64,000 bases of DNA. Origin: Bedellia somnulentella (Eukaryota > Arthropoda > Insecta > Lepidoptera > Bedelliidae). The position numbers and the translations under genes were made by a program. Each line of letters opens with the position of its first letter. Positions within the stretch are counted from its first letter, which is position 1. The DNA is taken from positions 5,456,001-5,520,000 of the forward strand of contig OY755179.1 of the NCBI GenBank assembly GCA_963576735.1, read 5' to 3'. The notes beneath the pieces were generated by a model. The model was not told where the DNA came from and did no database searches. It worked only from the letters and a program-made list of their open reading frames with translations. Shown here piece by piece: positions 41,799 through 53,689 of this stretch.

Positions 41799-44773
41799 AT
41801 GGCTGCGACGAAAATCCAAAGGCCCTCAACTCTCGGCAGTCCTGCCGGTCCTGGCCATTTTGGCAGCGGTCAGGGTCCCACCGGTAGGGCAGAGGGTGCT
41901 AAGAATCACCGGGTTAGAAACGGCTGCCAACACCAACTAGACCTGGCTACGTACAATGGACGCACACTGCGGACGGCGGAAAAGATGGAGGAACTCGAGG
42001 TGGAGCTTACCAAGATACGGTGGGATATCCTGGGACTATCAGAAGTCCGAAGAGAGGGGGAGGATACGATAGTCCTGGAATCCGGACACCTGCTCTACTT
42101 CAGAGAGGGAGACCATCAATCCCAAGGCGGCGTTGGCTTTCTCGGCAAAAAGTCTCTCATCAGCAGCATTGTGGAGATCAGCAGTGTAACGAGCAGGGTA
42201 GCATACCTCATTATAAAACTTACTAAGAGATACTCTCTCAAGGTAGTTCAGGTTTATGCACCGACCTCGACTCACGCTGACACAGAAGTCGAAGCGGTAT
42301 TCGAAGATATCTCCCGGGCTATCAACGATACCGCAAAGACTCACTACACGGTTGTTATGGGAGACTTCAACGCCAGAGTGGGAGTACAAGAATGCGACGA
42401 AACGAGGGTAGGTCCACATGGCATTGGCTGCAGGAACCAAAGGGGGCAAATACTGGTAAACTTTATCGAGCACCAGGGGTTGTATCTGATGAATACTTTC
42501 TTTCAGAAGCGACCCTAAAGAAAGTGGACCTGGCGAAGCCCCGATGGTCGAACGGCGAACGAGATAGATTTCATTATGACGGATAAGCGGCACATATTTA
42601 GAGATGTCTCAGTGATTAGCAGGTTTAATACCGGAAGCGATCACCGACTTGTCAGAGGCACTCTAAGTATCAACTACAAGCTCGAGCGCAAACGTCTTAT
42701 GAGATCTACTCTTCGCCCTAACCTAACCTGCGCCAATTGCTATCTGGGAGCGAGAACTTCCAAATGGACCTACAGAACCGTTTTGACTCGCTGGAAACCA
42801 CAGACGACGTTAACGAGAAGGCCAACCAGTTGATAGGAGCTCTACGTGAAGTGGGCCACAGACATTTTAAAACGCGGCGCGATGGCAAGGAGTCGAAGCT
42901 TTCCCAGGAGACTCTAGAGCTTATGAGACAAAGACGCGAACTGCCGTATACTTAAGAGCATTCGTCGCAGCATCGGGCTCTGTCCAAGCACATTAAAAAA
43001 CTGATTCGACGAGACCTCCGGAGCTTTAATACGCGCCTCATTGAAGAGGCCATAGAGTGAAACCGGGGGTCCAAAGTGTTCAGTCAGCAGCTTGGACGAA
43101 GCCAGCTGACGAAGCTTAAGAGGGAAGACGGCAGGATCGTTGTCTCGAAGCCGGAGCTTCTCCGTGAAGTTGAGAACTTCTACGGAAGGCTATATGCCAG
43201 TCATGCCGCACCACCTGAGGAACACGACACCGACCCCAGAGCTCCATTAACTCGCCACTTCACCGAAGATATCCCAGACGTCGACCTGGACGAGATAAGA
43301 TCGGCCCTGAGACAGCTTAAAAACAGCAAAGCCCCGGGTGATGACGGGGTAACGACAGAGCTTCTAAGGGCAGGAGGTACACCTGTACTGAGAGCCCTGA
43401 AAAATCTGTTTAACAACGTCATCTACAGTGGAACTATTCCGGAGGCGTGGAGCGAGGGCGTCGTGGTCTTGTTCTTCAAAAAAGGAGATAAAACCCTTCT
43501 CAAGAACTACAGACCGATCGCGCTCTTGAGTCACGTATATAAGCTGTTCTCACGGGTCATCTCGAATCGTCTTGCCCAGAGATTCGACGAGTTCCAGCCC
43601 GTGGAGCAGGCTGGGTTTCGAAAAGGCTTTAGCACCGTAGACCACATCCACACAGTACGGCAGATTATACAGAAAACCGAAGAGTATAATCAGCCGCTGT
43701 GTCTAGCATTCGTGGACTATGAAAAAGCCTTCAACTCCATCGAAACCTGGGCTGTTCTACAATCCTTACAGCGTTGCCGAATCGACTGGCGCTACATTGA
43801 GGTGTTGAGACACTTGTACAATGCTGCGACCATGACCGTCCAAGTACAGGATCAAAAGACAGAACCCATCCAACTGCAGCGAGGGGTGAGACAGGGGGAT
43901 GTCATATCCCCGAAACTGTTCACGAATGCGTTGGAGGACGTCTTCAAGATGATGAACTGGAACGGAAAAGGTATATGTGTCAACGGCGAGTACATCTCAC
44001 ACCTCAGGTTTGCGGACGACGTCGTTATGGCAGAAACGCTGGAGGATCTCGGCGGGATGATTAGTAGCCTAAACTCAGCCTCTCGGCGGGTGGGGCTTGG
44101 CATGAACTTGGACAAGACGAAAATCATGTTCAATCGTCTTGTTCAGCCAAGACCAGTTCTTGTCGAGGGAGCAGAGCTCGAAGTTGTGCCGGAGTACGTC
44201 TACCTAGGTCAGACGCTACGACTCGGTAGAAACAACTTCGACAAAGAGGCTGCAAGACGCATCCAGCTGGGCTGGGTTGCTTTTGGAAAACTTCGGCATA
44301 TCTTCTCCTCGGCCATCCCACAATGTCTGAAGACTAAGGTTTTCAACCAGTGCGTCCTGCCAGTGTTAACGTATGGTGTGGAAACGTGGACACTCACGGC
44401 TGGACTAGTCCACCAATTCAAAGTCACTCAAAGAGCGATGGAGCGAGCTATGCTCGGCATCACTCTGTTGGATCGCATCAGAAATGACGTGATACGACAG
44501 AGAACGAGAGTGGCCGACGTAGCTCATCAGATCAGCAAATTGAAGTGGCAGTGGGCTGGTCACATCTGCCGAAGAACCGATAACCGCTGGGGAAGACGAG
44601 TTCTTGAGTGGAGACCACGCACTGGCAGACGCAGTGTGGGGCGCCCTCCAGCCCGCTGGACCGACGACCTAAAGCAGGTGGCCGGGAGTGGTTGGATGAG
44701 GCTGGCCGAGGATAGGAAGAGGTGGCGCGCCATGGGAGATGCCTATGTCCAGCAGTGGACGAGTGTGGGCTGA
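41799..44773 (+). pseudogene. RTE-like endonuclease-reverse transcriptase, four lesions
   Basis: Endonuclease: DLATYNGRTLRTAEKMEELE, ILGLSEVRREGED, VVMGDFNARVG, then (after a TAA at 42516-42518, same frame) NEIDFIMTDKRH and TGSDHRLVRG. A frameshift falls near 42720-42740. The next frame has TAA at 42953-42955 and TGA at 43058-43060, then is open from there to TGA at 44771-44773. RT: NYRPIALLSHVYKLFSR, QAGFRKGFSTVDH, CLAFVDYEKAFNSIE, GVRQGDVISPKLF and RFADDVVMAE (FADD instead of YADD). C-terminal: KWQWAGHICRRTDNR, GRPPARWTDDLKQ and AYVQQWTSVG. It is the remains of a single long ORF; four point lesions are few for an old copy. Confidence 0.88.
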
Positions 44774-44785
44774 TGATGATGATGA
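41799..44785 (+). mobile_element. RTE-like LINE, nearly full length
   Basis: Endonuclease-RT order, no poly(A), and a short (TGA)n tail at 44772-44785 as in RTE-type elements. No convincing target duplication found. GC-richer than its surroundings. Confidence 0.85.
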
Positions 44786-44789
44786 ATAT

Positions 44790-45319
44790 TTCTGGACAAA
44801 ATATAAGGTGATAAAGGTAGTAGAAGTACGTGGCCGGGAATTGAGGGTACGTAAGACAATTCTTACATAAATTTTTAACTCCTATTATTTGAGGTCCGAA
44901 AATATTTCACATACCATTAAAATCATAATGATTAGTTTTTATAACAAAAATAAGTCGTAAATATTACAAAATAAAATCATTGTATTTCATGATATCACTA
45001 ATTATACACTTGGTATTTACGAATATTTATTTTAATATATCTATTTACACTAATGATCGTCACAATCATTTCAATAAATAACCATAGTATTCATAAATGT
45101 GCTTCTAAATCTCATAAATTCTAGTATATAAAAATAATAATATCAATCACATGTGTTTTATCTATATTTGCTTGCTTTAGACATAAAATAAATATACGAT
45201 AATAAATAATATTATGTATATATGCTTTATATATATAATAAATAATATGATATATATGATCATGATCGCCATTACTATTCTCGAATTATTCTCAAACTGT
45301 GCGTGAAGCGGTAGAAATT
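44790..45319. other. Unassigned AT-rich sequence
   Basis: Very AT-rich, with ATATAAT repeats near 45140-45260. Confidence 0.5.
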
Positions 45320-45850
45320 AAAAAACACGAGAATTTCAACCGGGAAAGTGGCTATCGTTTATTTTCTACGTAGGAGCCAGTGATTTATAATAAGTGTTCG
45401 CGTCGCAAGTTGATGACTAGCACAACATCATCGGACATTGTTAGTGTAGCGTTCCGCAACCCTAATAACATTTTGTGATTGAGTGATGTGAGGGTACTTT
45501 GAAAACTCCTCAATCCCAAACTACCAGCCGAGCCGGCTCGTCAGTCAGCCTTGGACCACGGTCAAGAGTACATTATATGACCACGGCACCAGTAGGTGTG
45601 CCGAAACGTCGGGCAAACACATCACGTAAGTGGTTTTAAAAATGTTTGTTGGTTAATCCCGATTATTATAATATATAATATAATGTCTACAAACCGCGAG
45701 AGTTTAAAAAGTGTATTTGCTTGCTTGTTTAGATGCTTGCTCGCTTGGAGGCATGCAGGGGGAGTACAGGGAGGGGAAGACCCCCCTCCGTGGGGAAAGC
45801 CCCCTGCAGGCGAAGAAAAGTTAGGTCACATTTAGCTAGGTTAGGTTAGG
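45320..45850 (+). other. Possible 5' leader of a LINE
   Basis: GCCGAAACGTCGGGCAAACA and GTAAGTGGTTTTAAAA, then ATGTCTACAAACCGCGAGAG at 45682, look like the leader and first codons of a lepidopteran LINE ORF1. The frame ends after about 50 codons. A G-rich hairpin (GCAGGGGG with CCCCCTGC) lies at 45755-45808, with TAGGTTAGGTTAGG at 45837. Class uncertain. Confidence 0.3.
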
Positions 45851-46006
45851 ATATGTATAAAACGAACGAGCGAAACGCCGCGGAGCGAGCCCCTTAATTG
45901 CATAATCTATGTTTTAAAAATATGGAAAATGATCTTATTGAAATAATATTATTCTTATTCAACATTTTCAACATAACAAACAATATTGTCCTAGTAACAA
46001 AAGTTT

Positions 46007-46251
46007 GCCGTGTAGTGCCGGCTTAGAATGTCGCTACCCCTTTCTACTCACGGGTGTCGTAAGAGGCGACTAAGGGTTTTGGGGCTTTTTATTGGATTTT
46101 CGGGCGATGCGGTTGGAGACCCATCACCAAAAATCTTTATTTCACCGCCATTTCCCCATTCAACTTCCAAAATGGCTGAGGAATTTATAATTCCTTGGCT
46201 CTGGCTACCCCTCCTAGGGAATCATAACCGTGAGTATATGTATGTATGTAT
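46007..46251 (+). mobile_element. SINE-B copy with 11-bp target duplication
   Basis: Full-length. GTAACAAAAGT at 45994-46004 and 46252-46262. Confidence 0.93.
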
Positions 46252-46262
46252 GTAACAAAAGT

Positions 46263-46987
46263 ATTAATTAAAACAATATGATCACTGAACGTTATGAAGA
46301 AGAACATTATTGATAAAAAATATAGTTATAAAAAAAATCGTGGTAGTAACATTATTAATCAAATTTATCACTAACTGTCATGAGTGCCCCCGTTGGTAGT
46401 ATTAAAATGTATGAATAAATAAATTATGACAAATAAAATTATGAATAGTGATAATTATGCACACAAATCGTTAGAAAGACAACGAATATGATTTCGAATT
46501 TTATGCGAGCCTATAGGGAACTCGGAATTTAGCTTTATGAGAAAGTTTGGAGTCAACTAGAGGGCAATACAGAGGATCCTGAGTTACTCGTTTGATATTA
46601 AATCCTTTAAAAGAAGGTCTATAGAACCAGATTAATCTAGAAATACATACCCATTACGCACTGACACAGTGTAGGTAAATCATATTTCGGGATTGTTCCC
46701 AGTAGGCTAATAAAGTTTACGCAGCCATTTTGTCTAAATCCGCCGTTTACAAACGACGAAGCCTTTGTCATATGAAAATAATATGTCGAGCGTATATGAT
46801 ATCCGTATCGATTGCGCAATTCTTCACACAAGTCTCAGTCCTATTTTTGGATAATTTTTCTCTTATACAATTTCATACAACAAGGATCATTCTTCATACA
46901 AAATATTATTATAGAGATAAGACATCATAATATCAATAACCATCCAAAATGTTAATGCTAATATTTAAAATATATTAATTTTATTCA
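46263..46987. other. Unassigned sequence
   Basis: Nothing recognised. Confidence 0.5.
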
Positions 46988-47240
46988 CTGTGTAGTGTTG
47001 GCTTTGCTGTGTAGTGCCGGCTTAGAATAGCACTACCCCATTTCTTCCGGTGGGTGTACGTAAGAGGCGACTAATGGTATTGGGGTTTTTAAGGGATTTT
47101 TCGGCGATGCGGTTGGAGATCCATCACCAAAAACCTTTATTTCACCATCTTTTCCCCACGCAACTTTCAAAAGTGGCTGAAAAATTTTTAATTGCCTAGC
47201 TTTGGCTATCCCTTCATGGGATTTATAGCCGTGAGTATGA
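46988..47240 (+). mobile_element. SINE-B copy with duplicated head
   Basis: CTGTGTAGTGTTGGCTTTG then CTGTGTAGTGCCGGCTTAG. Body complete, tail very short (GTGAGTATGA). Confidence 0.88.
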
Positions 47241-47654
47241 CTCTGTGGCATCGACAAGTGTTTGTGTCGAAAATTTTAATCTTAGCATATTAATTGTATT
47301 TAAGATAGTTTTTGAAAGAATTCACACTGAAAGGAACTCCATTTATTAAGGATAACATATATTATAAAAGGGGTATTGAAGTTTAATCATAATTACGTGA
47401 TTATATTAAAGTATTTTGTTTGCCCTTGTTTCAACGGTTTTTTCAGGCCAGTATTTTTTCTTTATTTACTCATATTATATTAAAACAACACCTCAGTATA
47501 ACTAAATACTGCATTATTAATAAGATATATTTCTTCTTATCTACTTATACTAGATATACTCTTATCATAAAATATAACCTTAAATTAGTTAATAAGTTAA
47601 CTAGTTAATAAAACTTTATCACAATATCAAGTACAGTTGACCCACAAAAATCCT
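47241..47654. other. Unassigned AT-rich sequence
   Basis: Nothing recognised. Confidence 0.5.
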
Positions 47655-47840
47655 TATACTCTATTTGTCGAACCGAAATAGAAAAAGATTTAAGAGGGCA
47701 GGAATCCAAAGTTGAAACAATGAAAAAAGCATGTATGAGAAGATTGATGAATGTGGGGAAAACGAGCGCGAGAGATTTGTCAGGGATGCAAAAGCGGCGA
47801 TTAAGAGTCCGTGCTCTTTCCATTGGGAATTGAGCGTTAC
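47655..47840 (+). mobile_element. LINE-A 3' end, degenerate
   Basis: AAAAGCATGTATGAGAAGATTGATGAATG and the tail CCATTGGGAATTGAGCG match the last 150 bp of LINE-A with many changes. Confidence 0.7.
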
Positions 47841-48114
47841 ATACATATATACATACATATACTCACGGCTCTAAATCCCTTAACGGGGTAGCCAGAGCTT
47901 TGGAATGAAAAATTCCTCAGCCACTTATGGAAGTTGATTGGGGAAAAGATAGTAATAATAAATGTTCTTGGTGACGGGTCTCCAACCACATCGCCCAAAA
48001 ATCACTTAATAAGCCCCTATACCCTTAGTCGCCTCTTACGATCACCCACGGGTAGAAATGGGGTAGTGTTAACCTAAGCCGACACTACACGGCAAACACG
48101 TTTGGACACGGCAC
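47840..48114 (-). mobile_element. SINE-B copy inserted in the LINE-A tail
   Basis: Flanked by GGAATTGAGCGTTA (47826-47839 and 48115-48128), a 14-bp duplication of LINE-A tail sequence. On its own strand the head is preceded by about 22 bp containing another GCCGTGT, as if the head were partly duplicated. Confidence 0.92.
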
Positions 48115-48128
48115 GGAATTGAGCGTTA

Positions 48129-48497
48129 GTATTAGAAAGTTTCAATAATTTAGGACCCGTGGTGATACTGGCGTATTTTTGATAACACTCAAACATGTCT
48201 GTACATTTATTTTAATTAAAGAGAAACTAAACCAACAAGAAGGAACTCTTAGTCACTCATCCTAATATAGAAAACAAACATTTATTACAAATACGCAAGT
48301 TATACTTTAAAGTTTTGCACTAAGTTTAAATATACTCGCGTGCTGATTGCTCGCATTTTATTTCAAAAAGAACTATGAACCGTCTCGTATTATGAAAATC
48401 TTTAAAAAGCATAGAACGGTATTATATGTTGCTGTTCCGGTTGTTACACTTGAATATGGTACTGAATGTAAGAAAATGTATTTTTTTACCATTAACC
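48129..48497. other. Unassigned sequence
   Basis: Nothing recognised. Confidence 0.5.
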
Positions 48498-48584
48498 TAC
48501 ATACATACATTCATATACTCACGGCTATAATTCCCTAGAAGGGGTAGCCAGAGCTAAGGAATCAGAAATTTCTCAGCCACTTTA

Positions 48585-49120
48585 AAGATAAATATAAAAA
48601 ATATTTATTTCAAAATAAATAAAAAGAATTATTCTCTATTTTTTGAACGTCACAAACTTACGTATAAGTTAAATCTTACTCTACTGACTCTACTTCGGAT
48701 TCGGAAGGTGTATTGTTGCGAGAAGAACCCGTAAGAAACTCAGCAACACACATCTTTTCTTAGTCACATTACAATATTGGTGTATGTCTGGAAATATCCT
48801 GAATAGAGCCCTGGTGACACCAAGCAGTTTCATCTATCATATTATAATCATTTAAACTGTAATAAGCTTTTAAATGAAGACTGCGTTTTATAATTACTTT
48901 GAATTTCTTTTCTGTTAGATTCAAAATGTCATCACGTATTTTAGTATAAAATTTTACACATAACCCCATAAAAGATGTATTTATTTTTGAAAATCTGTAC
49001 TTTTGAATTGCAATTTTATTATTATCACTAAGACTTCTAGTATGTCTGTCACAGTTTTTGGAAAATGCTTTCAAATATTTTCTTACATACATGATGTTTT
49101 CATAAATATATTGACATTGA
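48585..49120 (-). mobile_element. jockey-like LINE 3' end inside SINE-B
   Basis: Minus-strand insertion with AT-rich 3' sequence (AATAAATA words) at the low-coordinate end and a short C-terminal coding piece. 5'-truncated. Confidence 0.7.
48769..49092 (-). pseudogene. jockey-like RT C-terminus
   Basis: Reads NKIAIQKYRFSKINTSFMGL, VKFYTKIRDDI, LTEKKFKVIIKRSL, KAYYSLNDYN and DETAW. This is the familiar end of lepidopteran jockey-type RT proteins (FYNKIP..., L....FK...K..L..KAYY...DY). Truncated at the N-terminus by the 5' truncation. Confidence 0.75.
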
Positions 49121-49169
49121 CTTTTGGAAGTTAAGTAGGGAAAAGATAGTAAAATAAAGGTTGTTGTTA

Positions 49170-49873
49170 ATAAACATTTACCTCGATTTTACAATTTATA
49201 AAAACAGTAAAAATAGATATTTGGATGACGTCCTATTGTCTTCACTAACTATTATATTGCATAAAATTTTATTCGAAATATACCTATAATCAAATATTTA
49301 AATTTTGCATAATACTTTTATGTTTGTTAAGCGTGTGTTGTCTTTGGGTAATAACAAACGCTGAATTAGGACCTAATTTTTGTTTCCGTAGCTCAAATAT
49401 AATGATATTATTTTCTTATTGTGTGTCTTTCATCTTTGTTTTTTTTCGTATTGTGTTACAATTGAGTTATCTATTCATGCCTTGTCACCTCTCTTTATAC
49501 CCTTCAAAGTGATGTGGAGATTACAAGTTGCTCAACTGTGTTCCAAATGTCCGCTTAATGGAATCTTAGATACCGTGCACCGAATAAGCAATTAAATCCA
49601 GTATGGGCTGTTTATCCGGTACACGAATTAATTAGAAATACCGGAATATTATAGATATCTTCATTGGCCAATTCGGGATGATTGAATCGCTTGTACTAAT
49701 TAGGTTTTGATTGCATAAAACCGGGTTAATATCAAAGTTTCTTCTCACAGCCCATATATGTCCCCACCAAAGGGGCTCGAGCCTACCCTATATAGGCTAA
49801 TCTGGCCTTAGTCCACCAGTATCAATAACTTTCATACGAAATATTGAAAGTTTGTAAAATATATAATATTTGT
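49170..49873. other. Unassigned, with an old LINE-tail scrap
   Basis: 49742-49820 (CCCATATATGTCCCC... CTGGCCTTAGTCCACCA) resembles a widespread lepidopteran LINE tail phrase. The rest is unassigned. Confidence 0.4.
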
Positions 49874-49882
49874 AAATATAGT

Positions 49883-50971
49883 ACATACATACATACATAC
49901 ATATACTCACGCCGTTAATTCCCATTGGGGTAGGCAGAGACTATCGATCGCCACTTTGTACGATCCTGGCAAACCTCTCTTGCTTCGTCTACATCCATCA
50001 ATCTTTTCATACATGCTCTTTTATTCTTCATACTTCGGACGCCTGCCTTTTTGAGCACACTTTCAATTTGGTCCAAGTGTGTCTTTCGTGGCCGTCCTCT
50101 ACTAACATTACCTTCCACATTAGCTCTATAGATACCTTTTACCAATTTCCTATCATCCATCCTCTCGATGTGCCCAAACCATCTCAACATTCCTTTTTCT
50201 ATCTTACTTACAATATCATCTTTTATACCACACCTTTCACGAATCACATCGTTCCTCACACGATCACATAACCTTACATTACAAACTTTTCTGAGGGACC
50301 TCATTTCTACTGCATTCACTCTGCTTTCATGCTTCTTCTGCCACACCCAACATTCACTGCCATACATAAGCGTAGGAACAAGAACGGCATCATGCACAGC
50401 CATTCGGGCCCTTTCGGACACCGATTGACTAGACATTAGACTATCCAATGCTCCATTAATCGCATTACCCTTTTTCACTCTTCTCTCAATATCTTCATCA
50501 CATTTTCAATCCCTTGTAAACAAACTTCCCAGATATACAAACTCCTTCACCTGTTCCACATCCTTACCATCAATCGCAATCACGCATTCTGTCACATCTT
50601 CCTGTCTCTCAAAAACCATCGTTTTGGTCTTATCCACATTCACCCTCATTCCCTTTCTTACAAAAGACTCACATACAATATTCATCATCTCTTGCAACTC
50701 TTCTACCGATGATGCAAGTAGCACTTGATCGTCAGCATACAAGAGGCATTTAATGATGAATCCACCCATTCTTAGTCCATAATCACTTTCACGCAACTCT
50801 GTCAAACAGTCATCCATGAACAAATTGAAGAGCCACGGAGAAGCTACACATCCCTGTCGGACACCCCTAGAGATTCCGAACCAGTCAGTGTTTTCCCCGT
50901 TTACTCTTACACATGCACTAGAATCCTCATAGAGTGATACCAATGCACGTATAAGTTGACTCCCCAGACCG
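49883..50971 (-). mobile_element. LINE-A copy, 5'-truncated, one stop
   Basis: Flanked by AAATATAGT (49874-49882 and 50972-50980). On the minus strand the frame runs from the RT GVRQGCVASPWLF box through LLYADDQVLL to KWRSIVSAYPNGN with a single in-frame TGA near 50506 (a GGA codon in the intact copy). Otherwise it is very close to 18064-21011. Confidence 0.92.
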
Positions 50972-51271
50972 AAATATAGTGTGTATGATATTGTCTTTTT
51001 AGTATTATTTTTCTGTGTGTTTGTATATACTTATTTTTGTGCTGTGTCTTCCTTTGTACGTGTGTAGCAGCGAATAAATGTTTTTCTTCTTCTTCTTCTA
51101 AATATTGTACGTACGCGTAACTTCAAAATTATTGGTCTTTAAAGAGACTTTGACATTTTGCAACAAAAATACCGCAAGTCTATTATTTAAAAGTTGGATA
51201 CTTGTGGTTAAATGCACATTCGAAACTTTCTTATTTTGAAATACGAAAGAGAAGATAAATAATACACTTTT

Positions 51272-51365
51272 TACATACATACATATATTCACGGCTATAA
51301 ATCCGCGACGGAGTAACCAGAGCAAAGGAATTAGGAATTCCTCAGACACTTGTGGAAATTGAACT
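51272..51365 (-). mobile_element. SINE-B 3' fragment
   Basis: TACATACATACATATATTCACGG tail and about 70 bp of body. Confidence 0.8.
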
Positions 51366-51917
51366 AAATACTTAGCACTTTTTAGCCTAGCAAATTAAAC
51401 AAATCTCATATTTAAATAGGGTTAAACGAAATTATACATATACTTACATATATATAGTGTACAATCACATTAGTCTTTTTCAGTTTAATATTAGTTGAAG
51501 AAAAAGTATATTTTGAAATAAAGGATAACTCCCAAAGTTCCAAATAATTTCTATCAGAAAAAAGTCACTGAAAGCGTTCTTGCTGCAAAGATTGTCTTTT
51601 TTACAAAATACCAATAAACGGACTCAAGCTCCGCTGTCAAAGAGCCGCATCTATATTGCCTGCCACGAAAATATTCCTTTTTTGCCAGAGTTTCAAATCT
51701 AATTGAATTGAAGAGGAAAGATAAAGCACTTTTTCTTGCCTTTTCTATTAGTAAAGAGGTCGTGAAAACCATTTGGTGACATCTATCAACAATGAAAAAA
51801 CTCAATCGAATGAAAGACGCTAAAATCTTTCGTGTGTCTCTTTGTATTTTCTTCTAACGTCTATGTCATCGCGTTTTTTTTTATATACGATAGAGTAATT
51901 GATTGAATAAAAAATAG
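51366..51917. other. Unassigned sequence
   Basis: Nothing recognised. Confidence 0.5.
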
Positions 51918-52082
51918 ATATACGCATATATTTTCTCGGCTATACACATTTTAGCGGGGAAGCAAAGGCCCTGAATTCGAAATGTCTTAGCCACTATTGG
52001 GAGATGAGTGAGAAAATAAAAAAAAGGGATGTTCGAGGATAAGCCTCCAAGCACATCGCCCCACTATTACGTAAGGAGCTTT
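51918..52082 (-). mobile_element. SINE-B copy, old
   Basis: Much diverged (TCTCGGCTATACACATTTTA, CTTAGCCACTATTGGGAGATG, CAAGCACATCGCCC). Confidence 0.65.
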
Positions 52083-52089
52083 TGGTCAA

Positions 52090-52343
52090 CATATACATAC
52101 AAACATATACTCACGGCTATAAATCCCTTAACGGGGTAACCAGAGCTTTGGAATAAGAAATTCCGCAGCCACTTTTGGAAGTTGATTGGGAAAAAGATTA
52201 TAATAATAAATGTTTTTGGTGACGGGTCTCCAACAACATCGCCCAAAAATCACTTAAAAAGCCCCTTTACCCTTAGTCACCTCTTACGATTACCCATGGG
52301 TAGAAATGGGGTAGTGTTATTCTAAGCCGACATTACACGGCAA
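52090..52343 (-). mobile_element. SINE-B copy
   Basis: Full-length, head GCCGACATTACACGGCAA. Closely related to the copy at 47840-48114 (shared CTTAACGGGGTA variant). Confidence 0.9.
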
Positions 52344-52407
52344 TACGAAAACATAAGAATTGGGTTCAATAGTCCCTGCCCATTGCAAAGAGGACTTAAA
52401 ACATTAG

Positions 52408-52526
52408 TCTATACTTATAATAAAGCTGTAGAGAGGTCAATTCTGTACATGAAATATATTTTCAAAATAACTATCAGGTGGTGATTAGGGATCGATACTG
52501 ATGCCAAAAATGCAATCAGTAAAATT

Positions 52527-52596
<70 letters not shown>

Positions 52597-53413
52597 GGTT
52601 TGTATGTTCCTTATGGAAACAAAAACTACTCGACGGATTTTAACGAAACTTGGTACAATTATTCTCCATACTCCTGGGCAAGTTTTTGTATACTTTCCAG
52701 CAGAGTAGTAAAGGGGAATTGTGGGAAATTTTGGGAAAACGGGAGAAGTTACTACATTTTTTAAGCTTCCGTCGCGTGTGTAGCCTTAATGGTTAAACTT
52801 ACATAAAAATCATGTATGACGGAAATATTCTTCATAAAATTATCTAAAAAAAAATCCTTAACAGTTTATGTCTATCTTTTACGGTTGACTCACAATAACA
52901 CGTGTGATTTCTGATAGCTTAGCAGTTCGGAACATTCTGATTGTATTTGTTTACTCTTACGTTTGTAAACCTCTCACTCATCCCTAATTTAAATAAGGTA
53001 ACATTATTACCTATTCAATAAAAAAAGAATCATAGAAATCGGTAGAGGAACACCGAAATTATACATAAAATAAGCCATCGCGCCCGTGACCAAAACCGAA
53101 TCGTTACTAATTTACTTATAAAATACTAGATGGCGCCAGTAGTTGCATCCTACAACACGTAATGATTTATTTTTTAGATTGTTATAAATACTTCATAGCG
53201 TTTTATTCCAAAATTTGCTATTAAACGGAAAAACTGAACCGTTCATTAAAGTGCATTCAAAATTACCAAACTACACTGTTTAGGGAGTGCTATAAATTTA
53301 ATATATTGAAAACATTGCGCTGAATTTCACAATGCTTGAGCAGTGACTGAAGAAAGAAACCTCAGATATTTAAAAAACAACGCTACCCGTGCGAAGCTGG
53401 GACGATCCACTAG
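52408..53413 (+). mobile_element. Non-autonomous Helitron, about 1 kb, second copy
   Basis: Starts TCTATACTTATAATAAAG and ends GATCCACTAG before T. Matches 1407-2369 along its length, with a longer TCTG run (52530-52597). Confidence 0.82.
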
Positions 53414-53689
53414 TATAAAATAAAATAGAAAGGACTTTAAGTGACATCAAAATGAATACATATTATACAATTGACGGCTTATTAATTAAATTATAAGAAT
53501 AAACTAAAGGCGATCATTCATGCATATCATTTTCCAATCGCTTCGTCAAACAACAATAACTTATAAAGTCCTATATATTCTAAACAGACTCCCAAAAACC
53601 GAGTAGGGTAGTGATAACCAATATTTATAAGATCGATATCTGGAGAACTGATCATCAAATATACACATCAGTATAATATAACTAGCTTT

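Larger units (their letters stand above)
48498..49169 (-). mobile_element. SINE-B copy split by a jockey-like LINE
   Basis: Tail side 48498-48584 ends CTCAGCCACTTT. Body resumes at about 49121 with ACTTTTGGAAGTTAAG. The head half is missing. ACTTT is repeated at the joint. Confidence 0.8.

Noticed and set aside
45755..45808. G-quadruplex regulatory site
   Set aside because: The G runs pair with nearby C runs as a simple hairpin. There is no support for a regulatory role.
45826..45850. Interstitial telomeric TTAGG repeat
   Set aside because: Only two to three imperfect units. Such words are common by chance and in transposon leaders.
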